The position numbers were made by a program, and so were the translations under genes. 64,000 nt of DNA from Inhella gelatinilytica (lineage in GTDB: Bacteria; Pseudomonadota; Gammaproteobacteria; Burkholderiales; Burkholderiaceae_C), in the NCBI RefSeq assembly GCF_016093295.1, contig NZ_JAEDAL010000002.1:310001-374000 (forward strand), read 5' to 3'. The notes beneath the pieces are model-generated. The model was not told where the DNA came from, searched no databases, and saw nothing but the letters and a program-made list of their open reading frames with translations. Below, in pieces: positions 1-8,397 of the stretch (position 1 is its first letter; the number at the start of each line of letters is the position of its first letter).

Positions 1-24
1 CCGCAGCGCGTCCTGAAGGGTCAC
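1..24 (-). CDS. prmC: Start of release factor glutamine methyltransferase PrmC (partial)
   Basis: Only the first eight codons are present; the gene runs off the left edge. A GTG codon at 24-22 overlaps the TGA stop of prfA as GTGA, and the frame reads M-T-L-Q-D-A-L-R. This resembles the usual N-terminus of PrmC (HemK), which methylates the glutamine of the GGQ motif of release factors. The order hemA-prfA-prmC is common in proteobacteria. The call rests on position and eight residues. Confidence 0.6.
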
Positions 25-1106
25 CGGCGGCCCTCTTCCAGCTCGGCGAGCTGGTCAGCGGCTTGGGCGGCTTGCAGGGATTGAATCACCTCGTCCAAAT
101 CGCCCTCCATCACCATGGCGAGTTTGTACAGCGTGAGGTTGATGCGGTGGTCCGTGAGGCGGCCTTGCGGGAAGTTGTAGGTGCGGATGCGGTCGCTGCG
201 GTCACCGGTGCCGACCAGACTCTTGCGGGTTGCCGCTTCCTTGGCTTCTCGCGCAATCCGTTCGCGTTCGCGCAAGCGAGCGAGCAGCACGGCCATGGCC
301 TTGGCTTTGTTCCGGTGCTGGCTGCGGTCGTCCTGGCACTCCGCCACGATGCCTGTGGGCAAATGCGTGATGCGGATGGCGGAATCGGTCTTGTTGATGT
401 GCTGGCCCCCGGCGCCACTGGCCCGAAACGTGTCAATCCGCAGCTCGGCGGGGTTGAGCTCCACTTCGGCGGCTTCGCCAGGGTCGGGCAACACGGCGAC
501 CGTGCAGGCGCTGGTGTGGATGCGGCCTTGGGCTTCGGTGGCGGGAACGCGCTGCACACGGTGGCCGCCACTTTCGAACTTCAGGCGCCCGTAAGCGCCG
601 TCCCCGTCGATGCGAAACACCGCCTCCTTGTAGCCGCCCAAATCGGACTCATTGGCGCTCATCACCTCCACGCGCCAGCCTTGACGCTCGCAATAGCGCA
701 AGTACATCCGGGCCAAGTCGCCCGCAAACAAGGCCGATTCATCGCCGCCGGTGCCGGCGCGAATCTCCAGCAGGGCTGGGCGCTCGTCGTCCGGGTCTTT
801 AGGGAGCAGGGCAAACTGGAGCTGCTGATGCAGGGCGTCAAGCTCGGCGTTGGCGCTGGCCAGTTCCTCTTGGGCCATCTCCACCATGTCCGGATCTTGG
901 AGCAACTCCTGGGCTGCGTCGCGGTCCCGCTCGCGCTGCAAAAACCGTCGCCATTGCGTGACCAAGGTCGAAACCTCGTTCTGCTCCTTGCCCAGTTTGC
1001 GCAGGCGGGCCGGGTCGGCGTGCACGCCGGGGTCCCCGAGCAGGGCGTCCAGTTCAGAGAGTCGCAGTTCCAGTCGCTGGAACTGCTGTCGCAAAGCGTC
1101 GCGCAT
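21..1106 (-). CDS. prfA: Peptide chain release factor 1
   Basis: This 361-residue protein has the normal RF1 length. RF1 recognises UAA and UAG stop codons in the ribosomal A site and triggers release of the peptide. The tripeptide anticodon appears as P-A-T near residues 188-190 (RVPATEAQG), which marks RF1 rather than RF2. The catalytic GGQ motif is at about 233-235 ([10 protein letters not shown]), and the N-terminal half is the expected coiled-coil region. The start lies 5 bp after the hemA stop, and the stop overlaps the prmC start, so the three genes look like one operon. Confidence 0.98.
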   Translation of the reverse strand: MRDALRQQFQRLELRLSELDALLGDPGVHADPARLRKLGKEQNEVSTLVTQWRRFLQRERDRDAAQELLQDPDMVEMAQEELASANAELDALHQQLQFALLPKDPDDERPALLEIRAGTGGDESALFAGDLARMYLRYCERQGWRVEVMSANESDLGGYKEAVFRIDGDGAYGRLKFESGGHRVQRVPATEAQGRIHTSACTVAVLPDPGEAAEVELNPAELRIDTFRASGAGGQHINKTDSAIRITHLPTGIVAECQDDRSQHRNKAKAMAVLLARLRERERIAREAKEAATRKSLVGTGDRSDRIRTYNFPQGRLTDHRINLTLYKLAMVMEGDLDEVIQSLQAAQAADQLAELEEGRR

Positions 1107-1111
1107 GGGGT

Positions 1112-2389
1112 TCAGCGTTCGCTGCTGCGCAAAAACAGGCGTTGCAACAAGCGCTCCAACTGCGCCCGGTCCTCACCCTGCGCCGTGTGCAGTTCCACCA
1201 GCAAACCGTGCATGAGCTTGTGACTGAACTGGTGGGCAAAACTATCCAGTGCGGCTTCGGGTGAATCGCCCCGGTGCAACTGTCGTCTGGCTTTGGCAAG
1301 TGCTTGCTGCCGCCAGTCCTCCATTTGATGCTGCAGCGCCTGGATCAGGGGCACGCTGTGCCGCTGGCTCAGCCATTGGGCAAACGCTTGCACCCCGTGA
1401 TCCACGATGGCTTCGGCCTGGGCAACCGCGGCTTGGCGCTTGTCGCTGGCGGTTTGCACCAGCGCCGCCAGATCGTCGACGCTGTACAGGTAGGCATCGT
1501 CCAGCTCTCCCACGCTTGCTTCAATGTCCCGGGGCACGGCCAAATCCACCAAGAACATGGGGCGGCGTCGGCGGGCTTTCAGCGCTCGCTCCATCATGGG
1601 ACGCAAGATCAAGGGCAACGGGCTTCCCGTGCAGCTGATCACGGCGTCAAAGAGGTGCAAGTGATCTTCAACTTCGGACAGGGGCAGGGTGCGACCGCCC
1701 AAGTTGTGGGCCAGGTGCTCGGCGCGGCTGGCCGTGCGGTTGGCGATGACCAAGCTGGCGGGATGCTGGGCCGCGAAGTGGGTGGCGGCGAGTTGAATCA
1801 TTTCGCCAGCCCCAATAAACAGCACCTTGATTTGCCGCAGGTCCTCGAATAGCTGCCCCGCCAAACGCACGGCCGCCGCGGCCATGGAGATGGAATGCGC
1901 ACCGATCTCTGTGCTGGTTCGAACCTCCTTGGCCACTTGAAAGCTGCGCTGGAACAGCTGGTGCAAGGTGGCCCCCAGGGTGCCGGCCGCATCGGCTTCA
2001 CGCACAGCCTGTTTGAACTGGCCGAGGATTTGGGTTTCGCCCAACACCATGGAATTCAGTCCGGAAGCCACCCGAAACGCATGCCGGGCCGCCTCGCCGT
2101 CGGCGTGCAGGTAGGTGTGGGCGACCAATTGCTCATGAGCCAGACCTGCGTGTTCGGCCATCCAATTCAGTGTCAGATGGCTGAGTTCCGCTGCGCCCGC
2201 GACGTAAACCTCGGTACGGTTGCAGGTGGACAGCAGGGCCGCCTCGGCAGGGGCACCGGGCAGCGCTGACTGCAGGCGCTTTTGCAGCGTCTGCACGTGA
2301 GCGACCAGTTGATCGGGGGAAAACGCCAGCTTTTCACGCAGCGACAACGGGGCGCTTGCATGATTGAGGCCGAGGGTGAAGACGGACAT
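1112..2389 (-). CDS. hemA: Glutamyl-tRNA reductase
   Basis: HemA reduces glutamyl-tRNA(Glu) to glutamate-1-semialdehyde with NADPH, the first committed step of C5 tetrapyrrole synthesis. The 425-residue protein starts [15 protein letters not shown], the family's characteristic N-terminus, and carries the catalytic cysteine in STCNRTEVY at about residue 56. An NADPH-binding segment ([16 protein letters not shown]) lies in the middle, and the C-terminus is the helical dimerisation domain. The open frame continues upstream to 2611, but that extension has no family similarity, so the ATG at 2389 is chosen. hemA leads the hemA-prfA-prmC operon and is divergent from the tricorn-like protease. Confidence 0.97.
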   Translation of the reverse strand: MSVFTLGLNHASAPLSLREKLAFSPDQLVAHVQTLQKRLQSALPGAPAEAALLSTCNRTEVYVAGAAELSHLTLNWMAEHAGLAHEQLVAHTYLHADGEAARHAFRVASGLNSMVLGETQILGQFKQAVREADAAGTLGATLHQLFQRSFQVAKEVRTSTEIGAHSISMAAAAVRLAGQLFEDLRQIKVLFIGAGEMIQLAATHFAAQHPASLVIANRTASRAEHLAHNLGGRTLPLSEVEDHLHLFDAVISCTGSPLPLILRPMMERALKARRRRPMFLVDLAVPRDIEASVGELDDAYLYSVDDLAALVQTASDKRQAAVAQAEAIVDHGVQAFAQWLSQRHSVPLIQALQHQMEDWRQQALAKARRQLHRGDSPEAALDSFAHQFSHKLMHGLLVELHTAQGEDRAQLERLLQRLFLRSSER

Positions 2390-2530
2390 TGGGCTGAATT
2401 CTAAATTTCCGCGCCATGCCCGATCTTGATCTGGATCGCGCGCGTTGCAGTCGATGGGCGTGCATGGCCTTCGGCATGGCGGGTCTTCGCTGGTACCGTG
2501 GGCGGTTTTGGTTTTCTCGTGGAACGCCCC

Positions 2531-5500
2531 ATGCGCCTGATCCAGACCTTGTGGACCCTTTCGGCCCTGTGTGCCGCTTCCTTGGCTGTGGGGGCCGAAG
2601 GTGCAACGCACCTGCTCCGCCAGCCCACGCTGTCAGCCCAGCACGTTGCATTTGTTCATGGCGGCGACCTGTGGGTGGCCCAGCGCGACGGCAGCCAGCC
2701 GCGCCGCCTGACGCACCATGCGGCGTCGGAGTTTGCGCCGCGCTTCTCGCCCGACGGCCGCCACCTCGCGTTTTCGGCCAGTTATGACGGCAACACGGAT
2801 GTGTACGTGATGCCCGTCGAGGGCGGTGAGGCCCGTCGGCTGACCTGGCACCCCGGTGCGGACGTGGTCAACGGGTGGAGCGCCGACGGCAAAGCCGTGC
2901 TGTTCGCCAGCAGCCGCGAGGTGCTGAACAGCCGATCAGCCCAGCTTTACGAAGTGCCCCTGACCGGTGGGTTTGAGCGCAAGGTGATGGAGGCCGTCGC
3001 GGTTGAAGGGCGCTGGAGCGCCGATGGGCAGCGCCTTGCCTATCGACCCACGCGGGCGGCCCACCTGCCCACCGCGGGTTGGCGCCAGCACCGCGGCGGT
3101 TCCACGCCGCCGGTCTGGATCATTGAGCCCAAGACGGGGCGTTGGAGCTCGGTGCCCCACGTCAACGCCAGCGACATCGGCCCGGTCTGGGTGGGCGACG
3201 AGGTGGTGTTCATTTCTGACCGCGATGGCGAGGCGCAGGGCGGCGCCAACGGGGCGGCCAACCTGTGGGCCTATCACACCAAGACCCAGGCCTTGCGTCC
3301 TCTGACGCGGGAGACGGTGTGGGATGTCAAGTCCGTCGATGCCCAGGGCAACACGCTGATCTATGAGGTGGGCGGCCGCTTGAAGACCCTGGACCTGGCC
3401 AGCGGCCGTGAGGCTGAATGGCCCGTGCGCCTGCCCGTGGAAGCCCCGCGCGAGCAGTGGAAGGAGGCCGGCCGCGCGCTCGAAGATGCCCATTTGTCCG
3501 CCAGCGGCAAGCGCTTGCTGGTCAGCGCCCGGGGCGAGGTGTTCACCCTCCCCATCAAGGACGGCTCGCCGCGCAACCTGACGCAAACCTCGGGCGTGCG
3601 TGAGAAGGACGCGCTCTGGAGCCCCGACGGCCAGCGTATTGCCTACCTCAGCGACGCCCCTGGGCGCCGTCATCAGCTGGTGCTGCGCAGCCAAACGGGC
3701 GAGGGTGCGGCGCAAACCGTGGCCCTGCCCGCAGACGATTACTTCAGCCTGCTGGAATGGTCGCCCGACGGCCAACGCCTGCTGCTGCAGGATCAACGCC
3801 TGAACCTCTACGCCCTGCAACTGCCTGCCGGCACGCTGACCCGCTTGGCCACCAACCCGCGGCGTGGCAACTTTGGCGCCGTGTTCTCACCCGACAGCCG
3901 CTGGGTGGCCTACACCTTGACCGGCGCCAACCACCTGGGTCGGATCTACCTCCATGAGCTGACCAGTCACCAGGTCCATGCGGTGAGCGACCCCTTGGTG
4001 CACGCCGAGTCGCCGGTGTTCTCGCGCAAGGGCGACCTGCTGTTCTTCAGTGCCTCCACCAATGCCGGCCCCACGCGCGTGGGCCTGGATATGTCCACGC
4101 AGGAGCGCCCGCTGCGCGCTGGCCTGTTCGCTGCCGTGCTGGCGGCAGACGGCAGCTCGCCGCTCTTGCCCAAGGCGGGTGATGAGGAGGCTCACAAGCT
4201 CGAGGCGAAGAAGGACGAGCCCAAAAAAGAGGAGGGCAAGAAGGACGACGCGAAAAAGGCGGATGCCAAACCCGACAGCAAGGCGATTCGTATCGATGTC
4301 GCAGGTCTGGCGCAGCGCATCGTCGCCCTGCCTGTGGCCGAGCGGGACAACGAGGCCCTGGCCGTGGCGCATGACGGCGCGCTGTGGTTCTTGGACCGAC
4401 GCCAGCCCGGCATCAGCCGTGAAGCGGGCGAGGCGCCACCCTCGGCTGACCTGTACCGCTTCGACTTTGAAGAGAAGAAGGCCAAGCTGGTGCGGGGGGG
4501 CGTGGAGGGCTTTGAGCTCAGCCCCGATGGCAAGAAATTGCTGATCCGGGCCGGTCGCGGCCGTCTGGAAATCGCCGACGCGAACGACAAGGCTGGGGAG
4601 GCCAAGGCCATCGACTTGAGTGGTCTGCGTGCCCGCATCGACCCACGGGCCGAGTGGCGCCAGATCTTCGACGAGGTGTGGTGGATGGAGAAGGCCTTCT
4701 TCTACGACCCGGCCCTGCATGGCATCGACTGGGCGGCCATCCGCGAGCGCTATCTGCCGCTGCTCGAGCATGTGCGACGCCGGGAGGACCTGAATGAGCT
4801 GCTCATCGACATGATGGGGGAGCTGCAGGTGGGCCACAACTACCTGAGCGGCGGCGACCTGCACCGCGAGGCGCCTGTGCCGGTGGGCCTCTTGGGGGCG
4901 GACTTTCGCTTCGAAAACGGCCGCTGGCGGATCGCCAAGGTGCACGGCGGCGATGCCTGGAACCCGCAGCTCAAGGCACCCTTGGCCGTTCCGGGCCAGG
5001 CCGCGCGCGAAGGGGAGTACCTCTTGGCGGTCAACGCGGTGGAGCTCAGCGGCACGCGCAACCTGTACCAGTTGCTGGAACAGCAGGTTGGGCAGCAGGT
5101 CACCCTGACAGTGGCCACGGACCCGGAGGGCAAGAACAGCCGCAAGATTGTGGTCCAGCCCATCGCCAACGAGGGCGCACTTCGCCAGTGGACCTGGGTG
5201 GAGCAGAACCGTCAGCGGGTCGAGCAGGCCAGCGGGGGCCGCGTGGGCTACGTTTACCTGCCGGACACTGCGGGCGGCGGCTTCAGCCAGTTCAATCGCC
5301 AGTTCTTCGGCCAGAGCGACAAGCAGGCGCTGATCGTGGACGACCGCAAGAACAACGGCGGCCAGGCCGCGAATTACGTGATCGAACTGTTGAACCGGCC
5401 GTACTTGGGCGGCTGGAAGGACCGGGACGGCCTGCCCTTCCACACACCGGGGGCTTTCCTCGATGGTCCCAAGGCCATGCTGATCGACCAGGATGCGGGG

Positions 5501-5845
5501 TCTGGCGGCGACTTCCTGCCCTATGCCTTCAAACGCACCGGCCAAGGCCCGCTGATCGGCACCCGCACCTGGGGGGGGCTGATCGGCATCTCGGCCAACC
5601 CGCCGTTGATCGATGGAGGCAGCCTGGCCGTGCCCTTCTTCCGCTTCTATACGCCCGAAGGCGAGTGGCGCATTGAGAACGAGGGCGTGGCGCCGGACAT
5701 CGAGGTTCAACTGGACCCGGCGGGCGTCAACACGGGGCGCGACAGCCAACTCGAAGCCGCCATTGCCAACGTGTTGGAACGACTGAAGACCTGGAAGCCC
5801 CAGCGCCGGAATACCCCACCGGCGCCGTTCAAGCTCGCCCGCTGA
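2531..5845 (+). CDS. Tricorn-type protease (beta-propeller, PDZ, S41 peptidase), exported
   Basis: This 1104-residue protein starts MRLIQTLWTLSALCAASLAVGA, a clear signal peptide, so it is probably periplasmic. The frame is open 35 codons further upstream, but the signal peptide fixes the start at 2531. The N-terminal half has repeated propeller blades with WD40-like/TolB-like motifs (FSPDGRHLAFSA, WSPDGQRIAYLS, FSPDSRWVAY). A lysine- and acid-rich linker lies at about residues 555-585. A tricorn core region follows (DEVWWMEKAFFYDP), then a PDZ-like stretch and the S41 catalytic domain. The likely nucleophile is the serine of DAGSGGDFLPY, followed by GTRTWGG. Tricorn proteases degrade peptides to short products. 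The gene stands alone on its strand, divergent from hemA. Confidence 0.9.
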   Translation: MRLIQTLWTLSALCAASLAVGAEGATHLLRQPTLSAQHVAFVHGGDLWVAQRDGSQPRRLTHHAASEFAPRFSPDGRHLAFSASYDGNTDVYVMPVEGGEARRLTWHPGADVVNGWSADGKAVLFASSREVLNSRSAQLYEVPLTGGFERKVMEAVAVEGRWSADGQRLAYRPTRAAHLPTAGWRQHRGGSTPPVWIIEPKTGRWSSVPHVNASDIGPVWVGDEVVFISDRDGEAQGGANGAANLWAYHTKTQALRPLTRETVWDVKSVDAQGNTLIYEVGGRLKTLDLASGREAEWPVRLPVEAPREQWKEAGRALEDAHLSASGKRLLVSARGEVFTLPIKDGSPRNLTQTSGVREKDALWSPDGQRIAYLSDAPGRRHQLVLRSQTGEGAAQTVALPADDYFSLLEWSPDGQRLLLQDQRLNLYALQLPAGTLTRLATNPRRGNFGAVFSPDSRWVAYTLTGANHLGRIYLHELTSHQVHAVSDPLVHAESPVFSRKGDLLFFSASTNAGPTRVGLDMSTQERPLRAGLFAAVLAADGSSPLLPKAGDEEAHKLEAKKDEPKKEEGKKDDAKKADAKPDSKAIRIDVAGLAQRIVALPVAERDNEALAVAHDGALWFLDRRQPGISREAGEAPPSADLYRFDFEEKKAKLVRGGVEGFELSPDGKKLLIRAGRGRLEIADANDKAGEAKAIDLSGLRARIDPRAEWRQIFDEVWWMEKAFFYDPALHGIDWAAIRERYLPLLEHVRRREDLNELLIDMMGELQVGHNYLSGGDLHREAPVPVGLLGADFRFENGRWRIAKVHGGDAWNPQLKAPLAVPGQAAREGEYLLAVNAVELSGTRNLYQLLEQQVGQQVTLTVATDPEGKNSRKIVVQPIANEGALRQWTWVEQNRQRVEQASGGRVGYVYLPDTAGGGFSQFNRQFFGQSDKQALIVDDRKNNGGQAANYVIELLNRPYLGGWKDRDGLPFHTPGAFLDGPKAMLIDQDAGSGGDFLPYAFKRTGQGPLIGTRTWGGLIGISANPPLIDGGSLAVPFFRFYTPEGEWRIENEGVAPDIEVQLDPAGVNTGRDSQLEAAIANVLERLKTWKPQRRNTPPAPFKLAR

Positions 5846-5931
5846 GGGCGGGCCGGCGCGGGGGGTGGCGGGCCCAAGGGCTCGCAATAATGGCGCCCGC
5901 GCCGGTTCCGGAGCGGATGAAGGTTCAGGGG

Positions 5932-6843
5932 ATGCAGAACAAACCAACACTGTATGAATTGCTGGGGGTGGCCCAGCAGGCCACCATGGCCGAGGTGCGG
6001 GCAGCGTTTCGCCAAGCCGTCGAAGCGCTGGAAGCGCAGCGGGCGCAACTGAGCTCACAGGAATTCAACGAACGATTCCAGCTGTTACGAACGGCCCAAT
6101 CGACACTGACCGACCCCGTGTCGCGGGCGGGTTATGACGCTGACTTGGCCCCCGCAAGCCAGGGTTCGGCCCTGATTTCAGGGCCATCCGAACCGACGTC
6201 CCCAGCACCGGGTGCGGCGGCGGCCCGCGCAGATGCCTTGGGTTTGCAGGCGGATGCCCTGTCGCTGCGGGCCGAGGCCTTGTTGGCCCGTGCCCAACTG
6301 GAAAGCGGCGCCGCGCGGCGTCCGCCGTTGGGGTGGAGCGACCGCGCCCCCTGGGCACAACGGGCGCTGCGGTTTTTTGCCGTGCTGGGCTTGATGGCCT
6401 TGCTGGGATTTGGGTTGAGCCGCTGTTCCCTCATGAATGCTCGGGAACAGATGGCCCAACGCGAGGCTCTGGAAAATCAAGCCGCATTGCAGGACTACTA
6501 CCAAGCCCATGGTGTGCGGCCCGCCAACATGGATGAACTCCGCCTGCTGGAAGCGGAGCGCCTGCGCAAAGAAAACGCCGAGCGTCAGGTGGCGGCTGAG
6601 CAGCGCCGTACCGAGGAGGCTCAACGGCAATGGGAGGTCGAGGCCCAGCGGGCTGGCGAGGAAGCGACCCGTCGGGCGTTGGAAGGGCTGCGGGAGCAGC
6701 AGCAGGAAGTGGAGCGCAAGCGGCAGTTGAAGTTTGAGATTGAGCGAGTGGCCCTGGAGCTTCAGTACGTCACCAGCGAAATCGAGCGCCGTCGGCTGGA
6801 GTTGCAACTCAAGCAGCTGCGTGAGCGGTTGCAGGCGCCTTGA
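5932..6843 (+). CDS. Membrane protein with a degenerate J-like domain and coiled coil
   Basis: The N-terminus (TLYELLGVAQQATMAEVRAAFRQA...LTDPVSRAGYDADL) follows the J-domain pattern of DnaJ-family co-chaperones. The HPD tripeptide that stimulates DnaK ATPase is absent; EAQ and neighbouring residues fill that loop. A single membrane segment follows (ALRFFAVLGLMALLGFGLS), then a long charged coiled coil rich in E, R and Q to the C-terminus. Two ATGs lie further upstream at 5890 and 5917; 5932 has AAGG eight bases before it and starts right before the domain. The last codon overlaps the TTG start of the next gene, so the two are coupled. The function is unknown. Confidence 0.75.
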   Translation: MQNKPTLYELLGVAQQATMAEVRAAFRQAVEALEAQRAQLSSQEFNERFQLLRTAQSTLTDPVSRAGYDADLAPASQGSALISGPSEPTSPAPGAAAARADALGLQADALSLRAEALLARAQLESGAARRPPLGWSDRAPWAQRALRFFAVLGLMALLGFGLSRCSLMNAREQMAQREALENQAALQDYYQAHGVRPANMDELRLLEAERLRKENAERQVAAEQRRTEEAQRQWEVEAQRAGEEATRRALEGLREQQQEVERKRQLKFEIERVALELQYVTSEIERRRLELQLKQLRERLQAP

Positions 6844-7196
6844 AACGGCGGGCGAGCCTGGGGCTCCTTGGGCTCCTGTCTTGGCTGCCGTTGGTCGGGT
6901 GCGGGGCAGCCTACACGCCGTCGCAATTCGTGGGTCGATGGAAGTCGTCTCGCCTGAGTAGCCCCTTGGTGTTGACGGACAAGGGGGAGTGGGAAATTTT
7001 GTCCGACGAGGGCAAGGCGCTGCAATTTGGCTTGTGGCGCTTGGAGGGGGCGCATTTGGTGTGGACGGTGCGGGCTCCGAATGGGGGGCTGACGCACGAT
7101 CCCACGCCAATCCTGATCGCGGAGCCGGAGCGATTTGCGGTGCGCGAACGCGATGGCAGCGTGACCACCTTTGTGCGTTTGAAAGACCCCGCGTGA
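6840..7196 (+). CDS. Small putative lipoprotein, unknown function
   Basis: A 118-residue protein starts at a TTG that overlaps the previous stop as TTGA. The N-terminus MKRRASLGLLGLLSWLPLVGCG is a lipoprotein signal with an LVGC lipobox, so the mature protein should be lipid-anchored at the cysteine. The remainder (FVGRWKSSRL, LVLTDKGEWEIL, GLWRLEGAHLVWTV) looks like a small beta-rich domain; FVGRWKSS resembles lipocalin-like or META-like folds, but no family is recognised. The gene lies between two J-domain genes and overlaps both, which implies that the three work together. Confidence 0.7.
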   Translation: MKRRASLGLLGLLSWLPLVGCGAAYTPSQFVGRWKSSRLSSPLVLTDKGEWEILSDEGKALQFGLWRLEGAHLVWTVRAPNGGLTHDPTPILIAEPERFAVRERDGSVTTFVRLKDPA

Positions 7197-8089
7197 ACCA
7201 CTACGACACGCTGGAGGTCAGCCCCAAGGCCAGTCCGGCGGTGTTGCGGGCGGCCTATCGCAGCCTGATGCAGCGCCATCACCCGGACCGGCACGGGGGA
7301 GAGCCGACTGCGACCGCTCGGGCAGCGGCGATTGCCGCCGCCTACGAGGTGCTCTCGGACCCCATTCGGCGCGCAGCGTATGACCAGACTTTACTGAACG
7401 ACCGCTCCCTGCCGCCCGCCGTTTCAAGCGCCAGTCCGGTAACGCCGAATCGGATACGTGAGCCCGTTTCCCCGCGCATAGCCCGAAGCGGGTGGTGGTG
7501 GGCCCTTCCGGTGGGGGCGGCGTTGGTGGGGTGGGCCGTATCGAACTGGGGGCCTGCGCCGGATCCGGTCGACGCCTGGTTGGCTTTGCGGCAAGAACTT
7601 TCCGCGTCAGGTCTGAGTGAGACCCGGCGCAAAGCATTGTTGGCCCGCAAAGCCGAGTTGCTGCGGGCGTCGCCGACGCTGCAGGGGCGCGCCGAGCACG
7701 AGGCACGGCGGGACCGTGAGCAGCGCACCCTGGACCTGCTGTTGACACCGCTGGTCGTGAGGGGGCCCTCCGGCACCTTGACGCTCCCACGCATTCAGGT
7801 GGTGCTGGGCAGTTTCGATACCCCTGGGCTGCGGACCCATCTGGCGCAGCACCGTACGGATATCGTGACGGCGGTGCACCAAGCGCTGAGTGCTGTCGAC
7901 ACCGGGCAGGAGGCCACCGGCCCAAGCGAGGCCTTACTCAAAGCGAGAATTCACCAGGCCCTTGAGCGCGCCCTGGGCACGCAGCCCCAAGCCACCTATC
8001 CAGACACCTGGTTTGAATCCCCGGGGCGTTATGGCGTGATCGATGTGCTGCTTCCGGAGGTGCCGCGCTTCGTTCCTCGGGCGGGCTAG
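7193..8089 (+). CDS. J-domain membrane protein
   Basis: A GTG at 7193 overlaps the upstream TGA as GTGA and starts a 298-residue protein. The first 65 residues are a good J-domain: HYDTLEVSPKAS, then HHPDRHGG with the HPD motif intact, then AAYEVLSDPIRRAAYD. A single membrane segment (WWWALPVGAALVGWAVS) follows at about residues 100-116, and a soluble C-terminal region of about 180 residues has no recognised domain. The open frame extends upstream to 6989, but that part overlaps the lipoprotein gene and lacks family similarity. The intact HPD means it could recruit a DnaK-type chaperone to the membrane, unlike the J-like protein two genes upstream. Confidence 0.8.
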   Translation: MNHYDTLEVSPKASPAVLRAAYRSLMQRHHPDRHGGEPTATARAAAIAAAYEVLSDPIRRAAYDQTLLNDRSLPPAVSSASPVTPNRIREPVSPRIARSGWWWALPVGAALVGWAVSNWGPAPDPVDAWLALRQELSASGLSETRRKALLARKAELLRASPTLQGRAEHEARRDREQRTLDLLLTPLVVRGPSGTLTLPRIQVVLGSFDTPGLRTHLAQHRTDIVTAVHQALSAVDTGQEATGPSEALLKARIHQALERALGTQPQATYPDTWFESPGRYGVIDVLLPEVPRFVPRAG

Positions 8090-8121
8090 GTCTTGCACTG
8101 AACCAGAACTCGATTGCCTCT

Positions 8122-8397
8122 ATGTCCTTCTTCAACGCGCTGTGGCATGTCGCCAATTTCTTGGCGGCACCGCTTTTTGTTGCCCTGATCTTGGTTCTTG
8201 TGGCCAAAGGATTGATGTGGCGCGCGCTATTGGCCCGTGATACCTGGCGCACGCTGTGGTGGCAGAGTGCCCTCGGCGGACTGACTGGCCTGATCGGGGG
8301 CTTGGCGATCTGGTCGGTGGAGGGCAAGCTGGCGGTTTGGGGCGCCATGCTGGCGGGTCACGCCGTGCCCCTGGCATATCGCTTAGTCACGCGGTAA
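8122..8397 (+). CDS. Small inner-membrane protein, unknown function
   Basis: This 91-residue protein has two or three hydrophobic segments (FLAAPLFVALILVLVAKGLMW, ALGGLTGLIGGLAIW, LAVWGAMLAGHAVPLAY) and few charges outside the loops. It resembles small uncharacterised membrane proteins of Burkholderiales, but no family is recognised. It begins 32 bases after the J-domain gene, probably in the same transcript. Its last 15 bases overlap the end of the convergent amidase gene. Confidence 0.6.
   Translation: MSFFNALWHVANFLAAPLFVALILVLVAKGLMWRALLARDTWRTLWWQSALGGLTGLIGGLAIWSVEGKLAVWGAMLAGHAVPLAYRLVTR

Noticed and set aside
3887-6058. Long minus-strand open frame (723 codons) opposite the tricorn-type protease
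   Set aside because: It has no family similarity and mirrors the high-GC coding strand; the plus-strand protein is clearly real.
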